Shown here one piece after another: positions 1 through 7,429 of a stretch of DNA of 64,000 nucleotides; position 1 is the stretch's first letter; the number at the start of each line of letters is the position of its first letter. The notes below the pieces were generated by a model. The model was given only the letters and a program-made list of their open reading frames with translations. It was not told the DNA's origin and did no database searches. Source of the stretch: Actinocatenispora sp036503555 (lineage in GTDB: Bacteria > Actinomycetota > Actinomycetes > Mycobacteriales > Micromonosporaceae); the NCBI GenBank assembly GCA_036503555.1, contig DASXWQ010000012.1:1-64000 (forward strand), in the 5' to 3' direction. The position numbers were made by a program, and so were the translations under genes.

Positions 1-1630
1 CGCTGCGGATCCGTACCATCCGGTCGAAGTTGCGCAGCGGCGGCGGGCAGCTCGTCGCCCACTCCAGCGAGTTGCCGTAGCCCCACGGGTCGTCGACCTC
101 GACGACCGGCCCCGCCTTGTACGACTTGTAGACGTTCCACACGAACGGCAGCGTCGAGATGCCAAGGACGAACGCGCCGAGTGTGGACACCGTGTTGAGG
201 GCCGTGAAGCCGTCCGACGGCAGGTAGTCGGCGTACCGCCGGGGCATGCCCTCCGCGCCCAGCCAGTGCTGCACCAGGAACGTCGACTGGAACCCGATGA
301 ACGTCAGCCAGAAGTGCAACTTGCCCAATCGGTCGTCCATCATCCGGCCGGTCATCTTCGGGAACCAGAAGTAGACCCCGCCGTACACGGCGAAGACGAT
401 CGTGCCGAACAGCACGTAGTGGAAGTGCGCCACCACGAAGTACGAGTCGGTGACGTGGAAGTCGATCGGCGGCGAGGCGAGCAGCACGCCGGACAGCCCG
501 CCGAGCAGGAACGTGATGAGAAAGCCGATCGCGAACAGCATCGGCGTCTCGAAACTGACCGAGCCGCGCCACATCGTCCCGATCCAGTTGAAGAACTTCA
601 TGCCGGTCGGGATCGCGATGAGGAAGGTGAGGAACGAGAAGAACGGCAGCAGCACCTGCCCGGTGGCGAACATGTGGTGCGCCCAGACCGTCATCGACAG
701 CGCCGCGATCGCGATGATCGCACCGACCATGCCCTTGTACCCGAACAGCGGCTTGCGGCTGAACACCGGGATGATCTCGGAGATGATCCCGAAGAACGGC
801 AACGCCACCACGTACACCTCGGGATGGCCGAAGAACCAGAACAGGTGCTGCCACAGGATCCCGCCCTTGGTGCTGGCGTCGAACACGTGGGCGCCGAGCA
901 CCCGGTCCGCGAGCGCGCCGGCCAGCGTCGCCGCGAGGATCGGGAAGACCATCAGCACGAGCAGGCTGGTGATGAGGATCGACCAGGTGAACAGCGGCAT
1001 CCGGAACATGGTCATGCCCGGCGCCCGCAGCGTCAGGATCGTGGTGACCATGTTGACGCCGCCGAGGATCGTGCCCAGACCGGAGATCGCGAGCCCGACG
1101 TACCACAGGTTCTCACCGACGCCGGGCGAGTTGGTCGCGTTCGCGAGCGGTTGGTAGGCGGTCCAGCCGAAGTCGGCCGCGCCGCCGGGGGAGATGAAGC
1201 CGCCGAGCACGAGGATCCCGCCGAACAGGTATGCCCAGTAGGCGAACGCGTTGAGTCGCGGGAACGCCACGTCGGGCGCGCCGACCTGCAACGGCACGAT
1301 GTAGTTGGCGAACGCGAACAGGATCGGCGTCGCGAACAGCAGCAGCATGATCGTGCCGTGCATGGTGAAGAGCTGGTTGTACTGCTCGGTGGACAGGAAC
1401 TGTAGCCCCGGCCGCGCCAGTTCGGCGCGCATCAGCAACGCCATGAAGCCGCCGACGGCGAAGAAGCCGAACGCCGTCACCATGTACATGAGGCCGATCT
1501 GCTTCGCGTCGGTGGTACGGATGGTGCGCGCCAGCCAGGAGCCACGCGGCGCCTGGTGCACCGGGTACGGCCGGGACACGATCGGCCGTGGTGCGAGCGG
1601 GCCGCCGGGTTTCGGTGCCGTGACGGTCAT
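1..1630 (-). CDS. ctaD: Cytochrome c oxidase subunit I, partial (C-terminus off the left edge)
   Basis: Catalytic subunit of the aa3-type heme-copper oxidase in the plasma membrane; it reduces O2 to water and pumps protons. The minus-strand frame is open from ATG 1630 to the window edge, 543 codons. The family is usually 550-600 residues, so only the extreme C-terminus is missing. Visible signatures are the subunit I helix with FTMHGTIML, the WFFGHPEVYV motif (His and Tyr of the CuB site) and the two adjacent His of WAHHMF. About a dozen hydrophobic helices follow each other in the family order. No neighbouring oxidase subunit is in the window. The start at 1630 gives an N-terminus MTVTAPKP, typical of actinobacterial CtaD. 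Identity is secure. Confidence 0.95.
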   Translation of the reverse strand, partial: MTVTAPKPGGPLAPRPIVSRPYPVHQAPRGSWLARTIRTTDAKQIGLMYMVTAFGFFAVGGFMALLMRAELARPGLQFLSTEQYNQLFTMHGTIMLLLFATPILFAFANYIVPLQVGAPDVAFPRLNAFAYWAYLFGGILVLGGFISPGGAADFGWTAYQPLANATNSPGVGENLWYVGLAISGLGTILGGVNMVTTILTLRAPGMTMFRMPLFTWSILITSLLVLMVFPILAATLAGALADRVLGAHVFDASTKGGILWQHLFWFFGHPEVYVVALPFFGIISEIIPVFSRKPLFGYKGMVGAIIAIAALSMTVWAHHMFATGQVLLPFFSFLTFLIAIPTGMKFFNWIGTMWRGSVSFETPMLFAIGFLITFLLGGLSGVLLASPPIDFHVTDSYFVVAHFHYVLFGTIVFAVYGGVYFWFPKMTGRMMDDRLGKLHFWLTFIGFQSTFLVQHWLGAEGMPRRYADYLPSDGFTALNTVSTLGAFVLGISTLPFVWNVYKSYKAGPVVEVDDPWGYGNSLEWATSCPPPLRNFDRMVRIRS

Positions 1631-1806
1631 GTGCCGGCCTCCGCGCGAGTGCTTCGGTGCCTGAAGTGGTGCTGCGCCTGGTTTTCGGGCTGCCCGGTCT
1701 GCGCGAATCGCCCCCCGACCGCGCCCTATCGAGCCACGATAGTCCTGCTTGGGGCCCGTGGCGCGAGTTTGCCGGATCCGCCGGTGGTCGGTTTCCGAAC
1801 CCCGGT

Positions 1807-1842
1807 TTGCACATATAGCAATGTGCGCATATATTGGCCGGG
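1807..1842 (+). promoter_or_regulatory. Promoter and probable metal-sensor operator of the CDF gene
   Basis: TTGCAC (1807-1812), a 17-bp spacer and TATATT (1830-1835) make a near-consensus promoter. The expected transcription start falls at about 1842, on a GTG, so the mRNA is probably leaderless. The spacer carries a perfect 6-6-6 inverted repeat GCACATATAGCAATGTGC (1809-1826) and a direct repeat of GCRCATATA (1809-1817, 1825-1833). This AT-rich patch stands out in GC-rich DNA. ArsR/SmtB sensors commonly bind AT-rich dyads at such positions; that assignment is inference. Confidence 0.6.
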
Positions 1843-2810
1843 TGGGAGCGGGACACGAACACGCGCACGGGGTGTCGGCCGGCGCCGACCGCCGCTGGCT
1901 GACCGCCGCGCTCGGGCTGATCCTGGCTTTCATGGCGGCCGAGGTCGTCATCGGGTTGGCCGCCGGCTCCCTGGCGCTGCTGTCCGACGCGGCGCACATG
2001 CTCACCGACGCCGCCGCGATCGCGCTCGCGCTCATCGCGATGCGGCTCGCCGCCCGACCACCCCGCGGCGGCTTCACGTACGGCTTCCGCCGCGCGGAGA
2101 TCCTGTCCGCGCAGGCGAACGGGCTCACCCTGCTGCTGCTCGCCGTCTGGCTCGGGTACGAGGCGGTCCGACGGCTGATCACCCCGCCCGAGGTGCACGG
2201 CGCGCTCGTGCTCGGCACCGCGATCGCCGGCGTGGTCGTCAACATCGCCGCGACCTGGCTGCTGAGCCGCGCCAACCGCACCAGTCTCAACGTGCGCGGT
2301 GCGTACCAACACATCCTCAACGACCTGTTCGCGTTCATCGGTACCGCGGTGGCCGGGTTGGTCATTGTTCTCACCGGGTTCGTACGGGCGGACGCGATCG
2401 CGACGCTCGTCGTGGTGCTGCTCATGGCCAAGGCCGGCATCGGGCTGCTGCGCGACTCCGGTCGGATCTTCCTCGAAGGGGCGCCCGCCGGCCTGGACAC
2501 CACCGCGCTCGGCGACCGGCTGGCCGGGCTGCCCGGCGTCGCCGAGGTACACGACCTGCACGTCTGGACGATCACCTCGGGCGAGCCGGCGCTGTCCGCA
2601 CACGTGCTGGTCCGCCCCGGTCACGACTGCCACGGCGTACGCCGGGACATGGAGCGGATGCTCGTCGACGGCTACCACATCGAGCACACGACGCTCCAGG
2701 TCGACCACGCCGACGACACGGTCCGCGCCGAGGCCGAGCCGTACTGCGCGCACTCGCACGGTCCGGTCCACCGCAACGGAATCGGCGTTTCCCCGGACGG
2801 GCCGGCCTGA
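1842..2810 (+). CDS. Cation diffusion facilitator (CzcD/ZitB-type heavy-metal exporter)
   Basis: Predicted inner-membrane antiporter exporting Zn, Cd, Co or related divalent cations. It has a His-rich N-terminus (HEHAHG), six hydrophobic segments, the paired metal-site motifs HMLTD in helix 2 and HILND in helix 5 (HxxxD), and a C-terminal cytoplasmic domain with VHDLHVWTI and a His-rich tail. The frame is open upstream. ATG 1821 would sit inside the promoter, so the leaderless GTG 1842 is preferred (322 aa). Substrate cannot be told from sequence alone. It lies divergent from ctaD, about 210 bp away. The operator-like repeat over its promoter suggests metal-induced expression, but no sensor gene is adjacent. 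Confidence 0.9.
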   Translation: MGAGHEHAHGVSAGADRRWLTAALGLILAFMAAEVVIGLAAGSLALLSDAAHMLTDAAAIALALIAMRLAARPPRGGFTYGFRRAEILSAQANGLTLLLLAVWLGYEAVRRLITPPEVHGALVLGTAIAGVVVNIAATWLLSRANRTSLNVRGAYQHILNDLFAFIGTAVAGLVIVLTGFVRADAIATLVVVLLMAKAGIGLLRDSGRIFLEGAPAGLDTTALGDRLAGLPGVAEVHDLHVWTITSGEPALSAHVLVRPGHDCHGVRRDMERMLVDGYHIEHTTLQVDHADDTVRAEAEPYCAHSHGPVHRNGIGVSPDGPA

Positions 2811-2850
2811 TCCGCCTACCGTGGGGGCAGACCCGCGGAGGAGGCGCATG

Positions 2851-3213
2851 ATGGCACAACCGAACATCTTCCCCGCACTGCGGTACGCGGACGCCGACGC
2901 GGCGCTCGACTGGCTGACCCGGGTGTTCGGCTTCACCGAGAAGTCGGTGTACCGCGACGATCGCGGCACGATCGCGCACGCCGAGGTCCAGCTCGGCGCC
3001 GGCCTCGTCATGTTCGGCCAGGGTACGGGCCGCTCCGGCGGCGGCATCTACGTCCGCGTCGACGACCCGGACGCGCACTACCGGCGGGCGAAGGACGCCG
3101 GCGCCGAGATCGTGTACGAGCTGACCGACATGGACTACGGTTCCCGCGAATACTCCGCGAGGGACCCGGAGGGCAACGTCTGGTCCTTCGGCACCTACGA
3201 CCCGTACGCCTGA
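2851..3213 (+). CDS. VOC-superfamily (glyoxalase/bleomycin-resistance fold) protein
   Basis: A 120-residue single-domain VOC protein of the glyoxalase/bleomycin-resistance type. The two beta-alpha-beta-beta-beta halves are visible: NIFPALRYADADAALDWL opens the first, and the second ends DPEGNVWSFGTY. The start at 2851 has GGAGGAGG six bases upstream; ATG 2848 is also possible but too close to that site. It follows the CDF gene by 40 bp and may be cotranscribed. The substrate is unknown, and members of this fold include dioxygenases, isomerases and drug-binding proteins. It is followed at once by a 9-bp hairpin. Confidence 0.85.
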   Translation: MAQPNIFPALRYADADAALDWLTRVFGFTEKSVYRDDRGTIAHAEVQLGAGLVMFGQGTGRSGGGIYVRVDDPDAHYRRAKDAGAEIVYELTDMDYGSREYSARDPEGNVWSFGTYDPYA

Positions 3214-3216
3214 AAA

Positions 3217-3239
3217 GGACCGTCCTGTGTGGACGGTCC
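3217..3239 (+). terminator. Hairpin just after the VOC gene
   Basis: A perfect 9-bp inverted repeat GGACCGTCC / GGACGGTCC with a 5-base loop, starting 3 bp after the stop codon. There is no clear T tract, so it may act as a Rho-independent stop or only as an mRNA 3' end. Confidence 0.5.
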
Positions 3240-3248
3240 ACAGTGGAC
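3236..3248. repeat. GTCCA-N3-TGGAC palindrome, copy 1 (intergenic)
   Basis: GTCCACAGTGGAC, directly abutting the hairpin after the VOC gene. Member of the eight-copy family described in the findings. Confidence 0.75.
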
Positions 3249-3262
3249 ATAGCGGGAGAAGA

Positions 3263-3314
3263 GGATGAACCCGCCCCCGGTGCACCCCCCAGAACAACGG
3301 GGGCGGGCTCATCC
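3263..3314. terminator. Large GC-rich hairpin, possible bidirectional terminator
   Basis: 17-base arms (3263-3279 and 3298-3314) pair with one mismatch around an 18-base loop. The arms carry CCCGCCCCCG / CGGGGGCGGG. It lies about 50 bp downstream of the VOC gene, with no T tract on either side. Confidence 0.4.
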
Positions 3315-3778
3315 AACCGGATACCCATGCCGACGACTCATCATGCCTCGGCGGTTGGACCGGGCCAGCTCATCGCATCGGCCAGTCGGTTTCCGGTGGC
3401 GCGGCCCCGACGCCCGGACACTCACCCCCCAGAGGTGCCCGACGCCTGGCCACACGAACAGCCTAGGCACACGCCAGCCCTGACGCCCCTGCCCGTTCGG
3501 CCCCATCCACCGGGACCAAAGACCCACCGACCCCCACCCGACCGTCGCCCCTCTCGCCCCGCCCCGGCCCGTCCGTCCCGGCCCGTACCCAGATGCGTGC
3601 CTGTCAACCCGGTCCCGGACCGTCCACGGCGAGAGAAAAGGGGTGACCCGCCACGAGGGCGCCGGAACGATCGGCGGCCGGGCCGGAGGCCGTCAAAGCG
3701 CACCCCGGCGGGGTCGGCAGCGACGGCTCCCGGTGACGGCGGAGATCGCGGCGAAGCCGATGACGTTCCACGGCCCGG

Positions 3779-4528
3779 CTACGGGGCCTCCTCGTGCCGC
3801 CGGACCGAGCCCGGTACCCCGGACGGCGCACGGGACAAGCCGACGTAGGCCGCGTTCGCGGCGCGCACGTGCGGATGGTCGGCGCCCAGGCGGCGCGTCA
3901 GGTCGGCCAGGGCCGTACCGAACTCGGCCATCGCCCGGGCCGTGTCGCCCTGCCTGGCGAGGAAGCCCGCAGCCGCCAACCGGCACAGGATCGCCGACTC
4001 GTGGCCGGCGCCCAGCGTCCGGCGCAGCTTCCGCTCGGCGCGGAGGAAGAGGCGTCGGGCCTTGGCGTACCGGCCCCGGTCTGCCAACCGGTTCGCGCGA
4101 ACGGCCATCGCGTCGCAGCGGCTCAGCAGCCTCCACTGCGCGCGTTCGGACCGGGCGCCGGTCGTCCGGTGCCAGCCATGCTCGGCCCGCTCGTCGAGCT
4201 CGTCGACCTTCGCCGGCAGCAGGAGATACAGCACCGGCCCGACCGACAGGTACAACCACCACCGGGTCCAGCCGGTCGCGGCGAGCACGATCGTCAACCC
4301 GGCCAACCCGGCGAGTACCAGCCCGATCGTGAGCACGCGGCGCGGTACCCGGGCCGCCGCGTTCTCCCGTGCCGGGCCCAGGAAGATCAGGGCGAGCTGG
4401 GCGGCACACGAGGTGACGACGATGAGCCATGTCCGGTGGAACACGATGTCACCGGCGAACCCGGCGCCTGCGGCAACCGCGGCCGACAGCAGGGCGGTCA
4501 GGACCGGATGCCGGAAGATCCACCACAT
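3779..4528 (-). CDS. Membrane-anchored helical-repeat (TPR-like) protein, function unknown
   Basis: A 249-residue protein. About four hydrophobic segments occupy the first 110 residues (beginning WWIFRHPVLTALLSAA), followed by a charged cytoplasmic helical domain with TPR-like units (ANRLADRGRYAKARRLFLRAER, then RQGDTARAMAEFGTALADL). The ending LGADHPHVRAANAAYVG resembles tetratricopeptide arrays of actinobacterial signalling proteins. The start ATG 4528 is chosen because GGAGGTG lies six bases upstream; an earlier in-frame ATG at 4549 lacks such a site. The gene stands alone between the gene-poor stretch and tRNA-His. I do not recognise a named family. The repeat assignment is by eye. Confidence 0.65.
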   Translation of the reverse strand: MWWIFRHPVLTALLSAAVAAGAGFAGDIVFHRTWLIVVTSCAAQLALIFLGPARENAAARVPRRVLTIGLVLAGLAGLTIVLAATGWTRWWLYLSVGPVLYLLLPAKVDELDERAEHGWHRTTGARSERAQWRLLSRCDAMAVRANRLADRGRYAKARRLFLRAERKLRRTLGAGHESAILCRLAAAGFLARQGDTARAMAEFGTALADLTRRLGADHPHVRAANAAYVGLSRAPSGVPGSVRRHEEAP

Positions 4529-4859
4529 TCCACGCACCTCCGTGGCCATGATGGCAGGCGGTGCAAATCGGACGATAACCGAGCGGGGCCAACCGACGCA
4601 CGGCGCTGCGCGGTTCTCGATCTCGTGGTCGTCGTGGGTCCAGGAGGGTGCCGCCCCGGCCTGGCCCGAAAAACACGACCGTGCCCTCGTCTGGGGCGTC
4701 GATCTCAAGCAGCGGACACCACACGACGCATGTCCTGGTCGGTGCTGCCGTGCCTCCGCGCGGGTTCGCCGGTGTCCGGACCTGGACGACGTCGCCTGTC
4801 TGGCGCGGTCCGTCCGGCGTTCTGACCGCGCCCGCGCCGCGCTGCCGCCACAACAAGAA
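4529..4859. other. Gene-free 330 bp upstream of the membrane repeat protein
   Basis: No gene with plausible start signals is seen. The part nearest 4529 must hold the promoter of the minus-strand gene, but no clear hexamer pair is visible. The right end abuts the tRNA-His terminator. Confidence 0.5.
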
Positions 4860-4883
4860 AGAGCCGGTCCGAAGACCGGCTCT
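4860..4883 (-). terminator. Intrinsic terminator of tRNA-His (UUCG tetraloop)
   Basis: Read on the minus strand: AGAGCCGGTC, loop TTCG, GACCGGCTCT, then TTTCTTGTTG. A 10-bp perfect stem, UUCG tetraloop and T-rich tail, starting 24 bp after the encoded CCA end. Confidence 0.9.
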
Positions 4884-4907
4884 GACCTGCAAACGACGAT
4901 CGAACAG

Positions 4908-4984
4908 TGGGGTGACTGATGGGACTTGAACCCACGACACCCGGGACCACAACCCGGTGCTCTACCAGCTGAGCTACAGCCACC
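4908..4984 (-). tRNA. tRNA-His (anticodon GTG)
   Basis: A full cloverleaf on the minus strand: acceptor stem GTGGCTG / CAGTCAC with one G-T pair, D-arm AGCTCAGCTGGTAGAGC, anticodon stem CCGGG/CCCGG around loop TTGTGGT (anticodon GTG), and T-arm with GGTTCAAGTCC. The extra 5' G (G-1, 4984) opposite discriminator C73 is the identity mark of tRNA-His. CCA is encoded at 4910-4908. It lies just downstream of orn, the usual actinobacterial arrangement. Confidence 0.97.
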
Positions 4985-5042
4985 ATTGCGCGCCTGTGGC
5001 AGGCGCGCCGGTTCATGATAGCGGGTGGTCGAGGTGGGGCCG

Positions 5043-5645
5043 CTAGGGGGTTTCGGTCAGGGTGGCGGCGATGCCCTTGGCGGTCTCCACGTCGGGTCCG
5101 GGCGGCGGTACGAAGATCGCCTGACGGTAGTAGGCGAGCTCGCGGATGCTCTCCTTGATGTCCGCGAGGGCGCGGTGCGCGAGGCCCTTCTGCGGCTGCC
5201 CGAAGTACGCCCGGGGGTACCAGCGGCGGCACAGCTCCTTGATCGACGAGACGTCGATCATGCGGTAGTGCAGGTGATCGTCGAGCCGGGGCATGTCCCG
5301 GGCGAGGAAGCCGCGGTCCGTGGCGATCGAGTTCCCGCACAGCGGTGCCGTCCGCCGGTCCGGTACGTGCGTGCTGATGTAGTCGAGGATGACGTCCTCG
5401 GCCTCGGACATCGAGACGACCGACGCGCGCACCTCGTCGGTCAGGCCGGACTTGGCGTGCATGTCGCGGACGACGTCGACCATTCCGTCGAGCAGCGCGT
5501 CGTCCGCCTTGATCACGATGTCCACGCCGTCGCCGAGCACCGTCAGCTCGGCGTCCGTGACCAGCGCCGCGACCTCGATGAGAGCGTCGCGGCGCAGGTC
5601 GAGGCCGGTCATTTCACAGTCGATCCAGACGAGGTGACCTGTCAC
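5043..5645 (-). CDS. orn: Oligoribonuclease
   Basis: 3'-to-5' exoribonuclease of the DEDDh family. It degrades the 2-5 nt RNA fragments left by other RNases, and pGpG from c-di-GMP turnover. The 200-residue length is normal. ExoI motif LVWIDCEMTGLD is at the N-terminus, the central Asp lies in the segment MPRLDDHLHYRMIDVSSIKEL, and HRALADIKESI carries the final His and Asp. The start is GTG 5645 (MTGHLVWIDCEMTG). The linkage to tRNA-His is conserved in actinobacteria. A GGDEF protein elsewhere in the window makes a c-di-GMP turnover role plausible. Confidence 0.96.
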   Translation of the reverse strand: MTGHLVWIDCEMTGLDLRRDALIEVAALVTDAELTVLGDGVDIVIKADDALLDGMVDVVRDMHAKSGLTDEVRASVVSMSEAEDVILDYISTHVPDRRTAPLCGNSIATDRGFLARDMPRLDDHLHYRMIDVSSIKELCRRWYPRAYFGQPQKGLAHRALADIKESIRELAYYRQAIFVPPPGPDVETAKGIAATLTETP

Positions 5646-5661
5646 GGCCGTAAGCCTATGC

Positions 5662-6030
5662 CTATGCCGTCGATGATCGACTCGTCCGCTCCCGCAGAAC
5701 CTCCTTGAGCACCTCGGCCTGACTGTGCTCGGGGTCCTTGGTGGCGGTCAGCAGGGTGAGTGTGCCGGACTCGGCGAGGCGGGCGAGCCGTTCGACGGCC
5801 TCGGCGCGGTCGGGCGCGGTCAACTCCTCCCGGTACCGCCGGGTGAACTCGGCGAACCGCTCCGGGGTGTGCCCGTACCACATGCGCAACGCGTCGGACG
5901 GCGCGACGGTTTTCTCCCAGTCGAAGTCGGCGGCTTCCGAGGCGAGGCCGCGCGGCCAGAGCCGGTCCACGAGGACCCGCTTGCCGTCGGTGCTCGCCGT
6001 TTCCTCGTATACGCGCTTGAGGAGGATCAT
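5662..6030 (-). CDS. DUF488 family protein
   Basis: A 122-residue protein of the DUF488/YeaO type; function not established. Characteristic stretches are VDRLWPRG near residue 22, DFDWEKTVAPSDALRMWYGH, and LTLLTATKDPEHSQAEVL near the C-terminus. It lies 16 bp upstream of orn on the same strand and is probably cotranscribed. It is divergent from the epimerase gene. Confidence 0.88.
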   Translation of the reverse strand: MILLKRVYEETASTDGKRVLVDRLWPRGLASEAADFDWEKTVAPSDALRMWYGHTPERFAEFTRRYREELTAPDRAEAVERLARLAESGTLTLLTATKDPEHSQAEVLKEVLRERTSRSSTA

Positions 6031-6215
6031 GGTTCGATCCTGGCGCGCGAAGGCGCTCGATGTACCGGAAACGGCCGGAACTGCCCTGCCGCTTTCCGAC
6101 CCGAACGGCGGTGTTCCGCTCTGGGCGTATCCGCTGCCGGCGAACGGCCCGGGCGTGTCGGTCCGCGCACGGCGACGATCACCTCCGAGCCGTACGACGA
6201 GGAGGGCTGTTTTCG

Positions 6216-7211
6216 ATGCGAACGCTGGTACTGGGTGGCACCGCGATGCTGTCGCGCACGGTGGCGGAGGCGGCGCGGGACGCCGGGCACGACGTGGTCT
6301 GCCTGGCCCGTGGCGAGTCCGGCGAGCCGCCGGAGGGTGTCCGGTTCGTCCGGGCGGACCGGACCCGACCGGGGGCGTACGACGGGCTGGACGGCGAGTT
6401 CGACGCCGTGGTCGACGTGGCGCGCCGGCCGAGCGAGGTGCGGTCGGCGCTGGCGGCGCTGGCGAAGCGGGCGGGGCACTGGACGTTCGTGTCCACCTGC
6501 AACGTGTACTCCGACGACGCCACGCCAGGTCAGGTCGCCGACACCGCGCCGCTGGTGGAGCCGGCGCCGGCCGACGTCGACGAGTCCGACCAGGCGAACT
6601 ACGGCCCGTGCAAGCGGGCGTGCGAGCTGGCCGTGGTCGAGGCGATGGGCGCCGACCGGGCGTTCCTGTGCCGGGCGGGCCTGATCGTGGGACCGCGCGA
6701 CACGGTCGTCCGCTTCGGCTACTGGCCGAGCCGGCTGGCCCGCGGCGGGGAGATCCTGGCGCCGGGCGACCCGGAGCGACCCGTGCAGGTCGTGGACGTA
6801 CGCGACCTGGCCGACTGGATCGTCCGGGCCGGCGTCGACGGTCTGGCCGGGGCGTACGACGGGAGCGGCGCGACGATGTCGATGCGCGAGTTCCTGGCGC
6901 GGATCGCCGCCGGGGTCGGCGTGACGCCCGAGTTGACCTGGGTGGACCAGGACTTCCTGGTGGAGCAGGGCGTCAACCCGTGGGCGGGGGAGCGGTCGCT
7001 GCCGCTGTGGCTGCCGCTGCCGGAGTACGCCGGGTTCCTGACGCGGGACGTGACGCGCTCGCTGGCCGCCGGCCTGCGTACCCGGGACGTGGCGGACACG
7101 GCGCGTGACACGCTCGCCTGGACCCGCGAGGCGTGGCGTCCGCACGAGCGGGACGGCGGGCTGACCGCCGAGGACGAGGCCGCCGTGCTGGCCGCCTGGC
7201 ACGCCCGCTGA
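6216..7211 (+). CDS. NAD-dependent epimerase/dehydratase family (SDR) protein
   Basis: A 331-residue extended short-chain dehydrogenase/reductase. The N-terminal Rossmann signature LVLGGTAMLSRTVAEAA is degenerate but recognisable. The active-site motif YGPCK (YxxxK) is near residue 130, with a Ser/Thr pair in FVSTCNVYS upstream of it. A substrate-binding C-terminal part follows (VVDVRDLADWIVRA). The start is ATG 6216 with GAGGAGG about ten bases upstream. Substrate is unknown; family members act on nucleotide sugars or related alcohols. It is a single gene, and the structured intergenic region after it suggests transcription stops there. Confidence 0.85.
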   Translation: MRTLVLGGTAMLSRTVAEAARDAGHDVVCLARGESGEPPEGVRFVRADRTRPGAYDGLDGEFDAVVDVARRPSEVRSALAALAKRAGHWTFVSTCNVYSDDATPGQVADTAPLVEPAPADVDESDQANYGPCKRACELAVVEAMGADRAFLCRAGLIVGPRDTVVRFGYWPSRLARGGEILAPGDPERPVQVVDVRDLADWIVRAGVDGLAGAYDGSGATMSMREFLARIAAGVGVTPELTWVDQDFLVEQGVNPWAGERSLPLWLPLPEYAGFLTRDVTRSLAAGLRTRDVADTARDTLAWTREAWRPHERDGGLTAEDEAAVLAAWHAR

Positions 7212-7220
7212 CCCCGTCGC

Positions 7221-7302
7221 GTACCGGTCGCGGCACGGCGGGCGGGCACGGTCCGCGACGCCGCCACCACGGCGGCGCTGACCTGCCGTGCCGTGCCGGT
7301 AC
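7221..7302. terminator. Branched hairpin after the epimerase gene
   Basis: Outer arms GTACCGG (7221-7227)/CCGGTAC (7296-7302) and GGCACGGC (7232-7239)/GCCGTGCC (7285-7292) enclose an inner hairpin CGCCGCC (7259-7265)/GGCGGCG (7271-7277). It starts 9 bp after the stop codon. Likely a transcription end or structured 3' UTR. Confidence 0.5.
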
Positions 7303-7327
7303 GGCGTGAGCTTTACTTGTCCCCTAC

Positions 7328-7345
7328 ATCCGCCGAACGGCGGAT
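7328..7345. promoter_or_regulatory. Perfect palindrome upstream of the RpiR gene
   Basis: ATCCGCCG-AA-CGGCGGAT, 8-bp arms with a 2-bp centre, about 85 bp before the RpiR-family start codon. Either an operator for that regulator or part of the terminator block. No direct evidence decides. Confidence 0.4.
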
Positions 7346-7429
7346 CGGGGTGGCCGGACGGCCCCAGACTCTCGATGTCCGGTTGTCGCGCACGCATGTC
7401 GGCGGGGCGAAGTTGACCTGTACCCGAGA

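Larger units (their letters stand above)
3214..3778. other. 565-bp gene-free stretch with hairpins and a C-rich segment
   Basis: No believable gene on either strand; the open frames here give Pro/Arg-rich low-complexity products with no start signals. It holds the hairpin at 3217-3239, one copy of GTCCA-N3-TGGAC, a large hairpin at 3263-3314, and from about 3420 to 3620 a strongly C-skewed top strand with many CCCC runs. Confidence 0.6.

Noticed and set aside
3243..3848. 201-codon Pro/Arg-rich open frame
   Set aside because: Low complexity, no ribosome site, crosses a hairpin and the end of the opposite gene.
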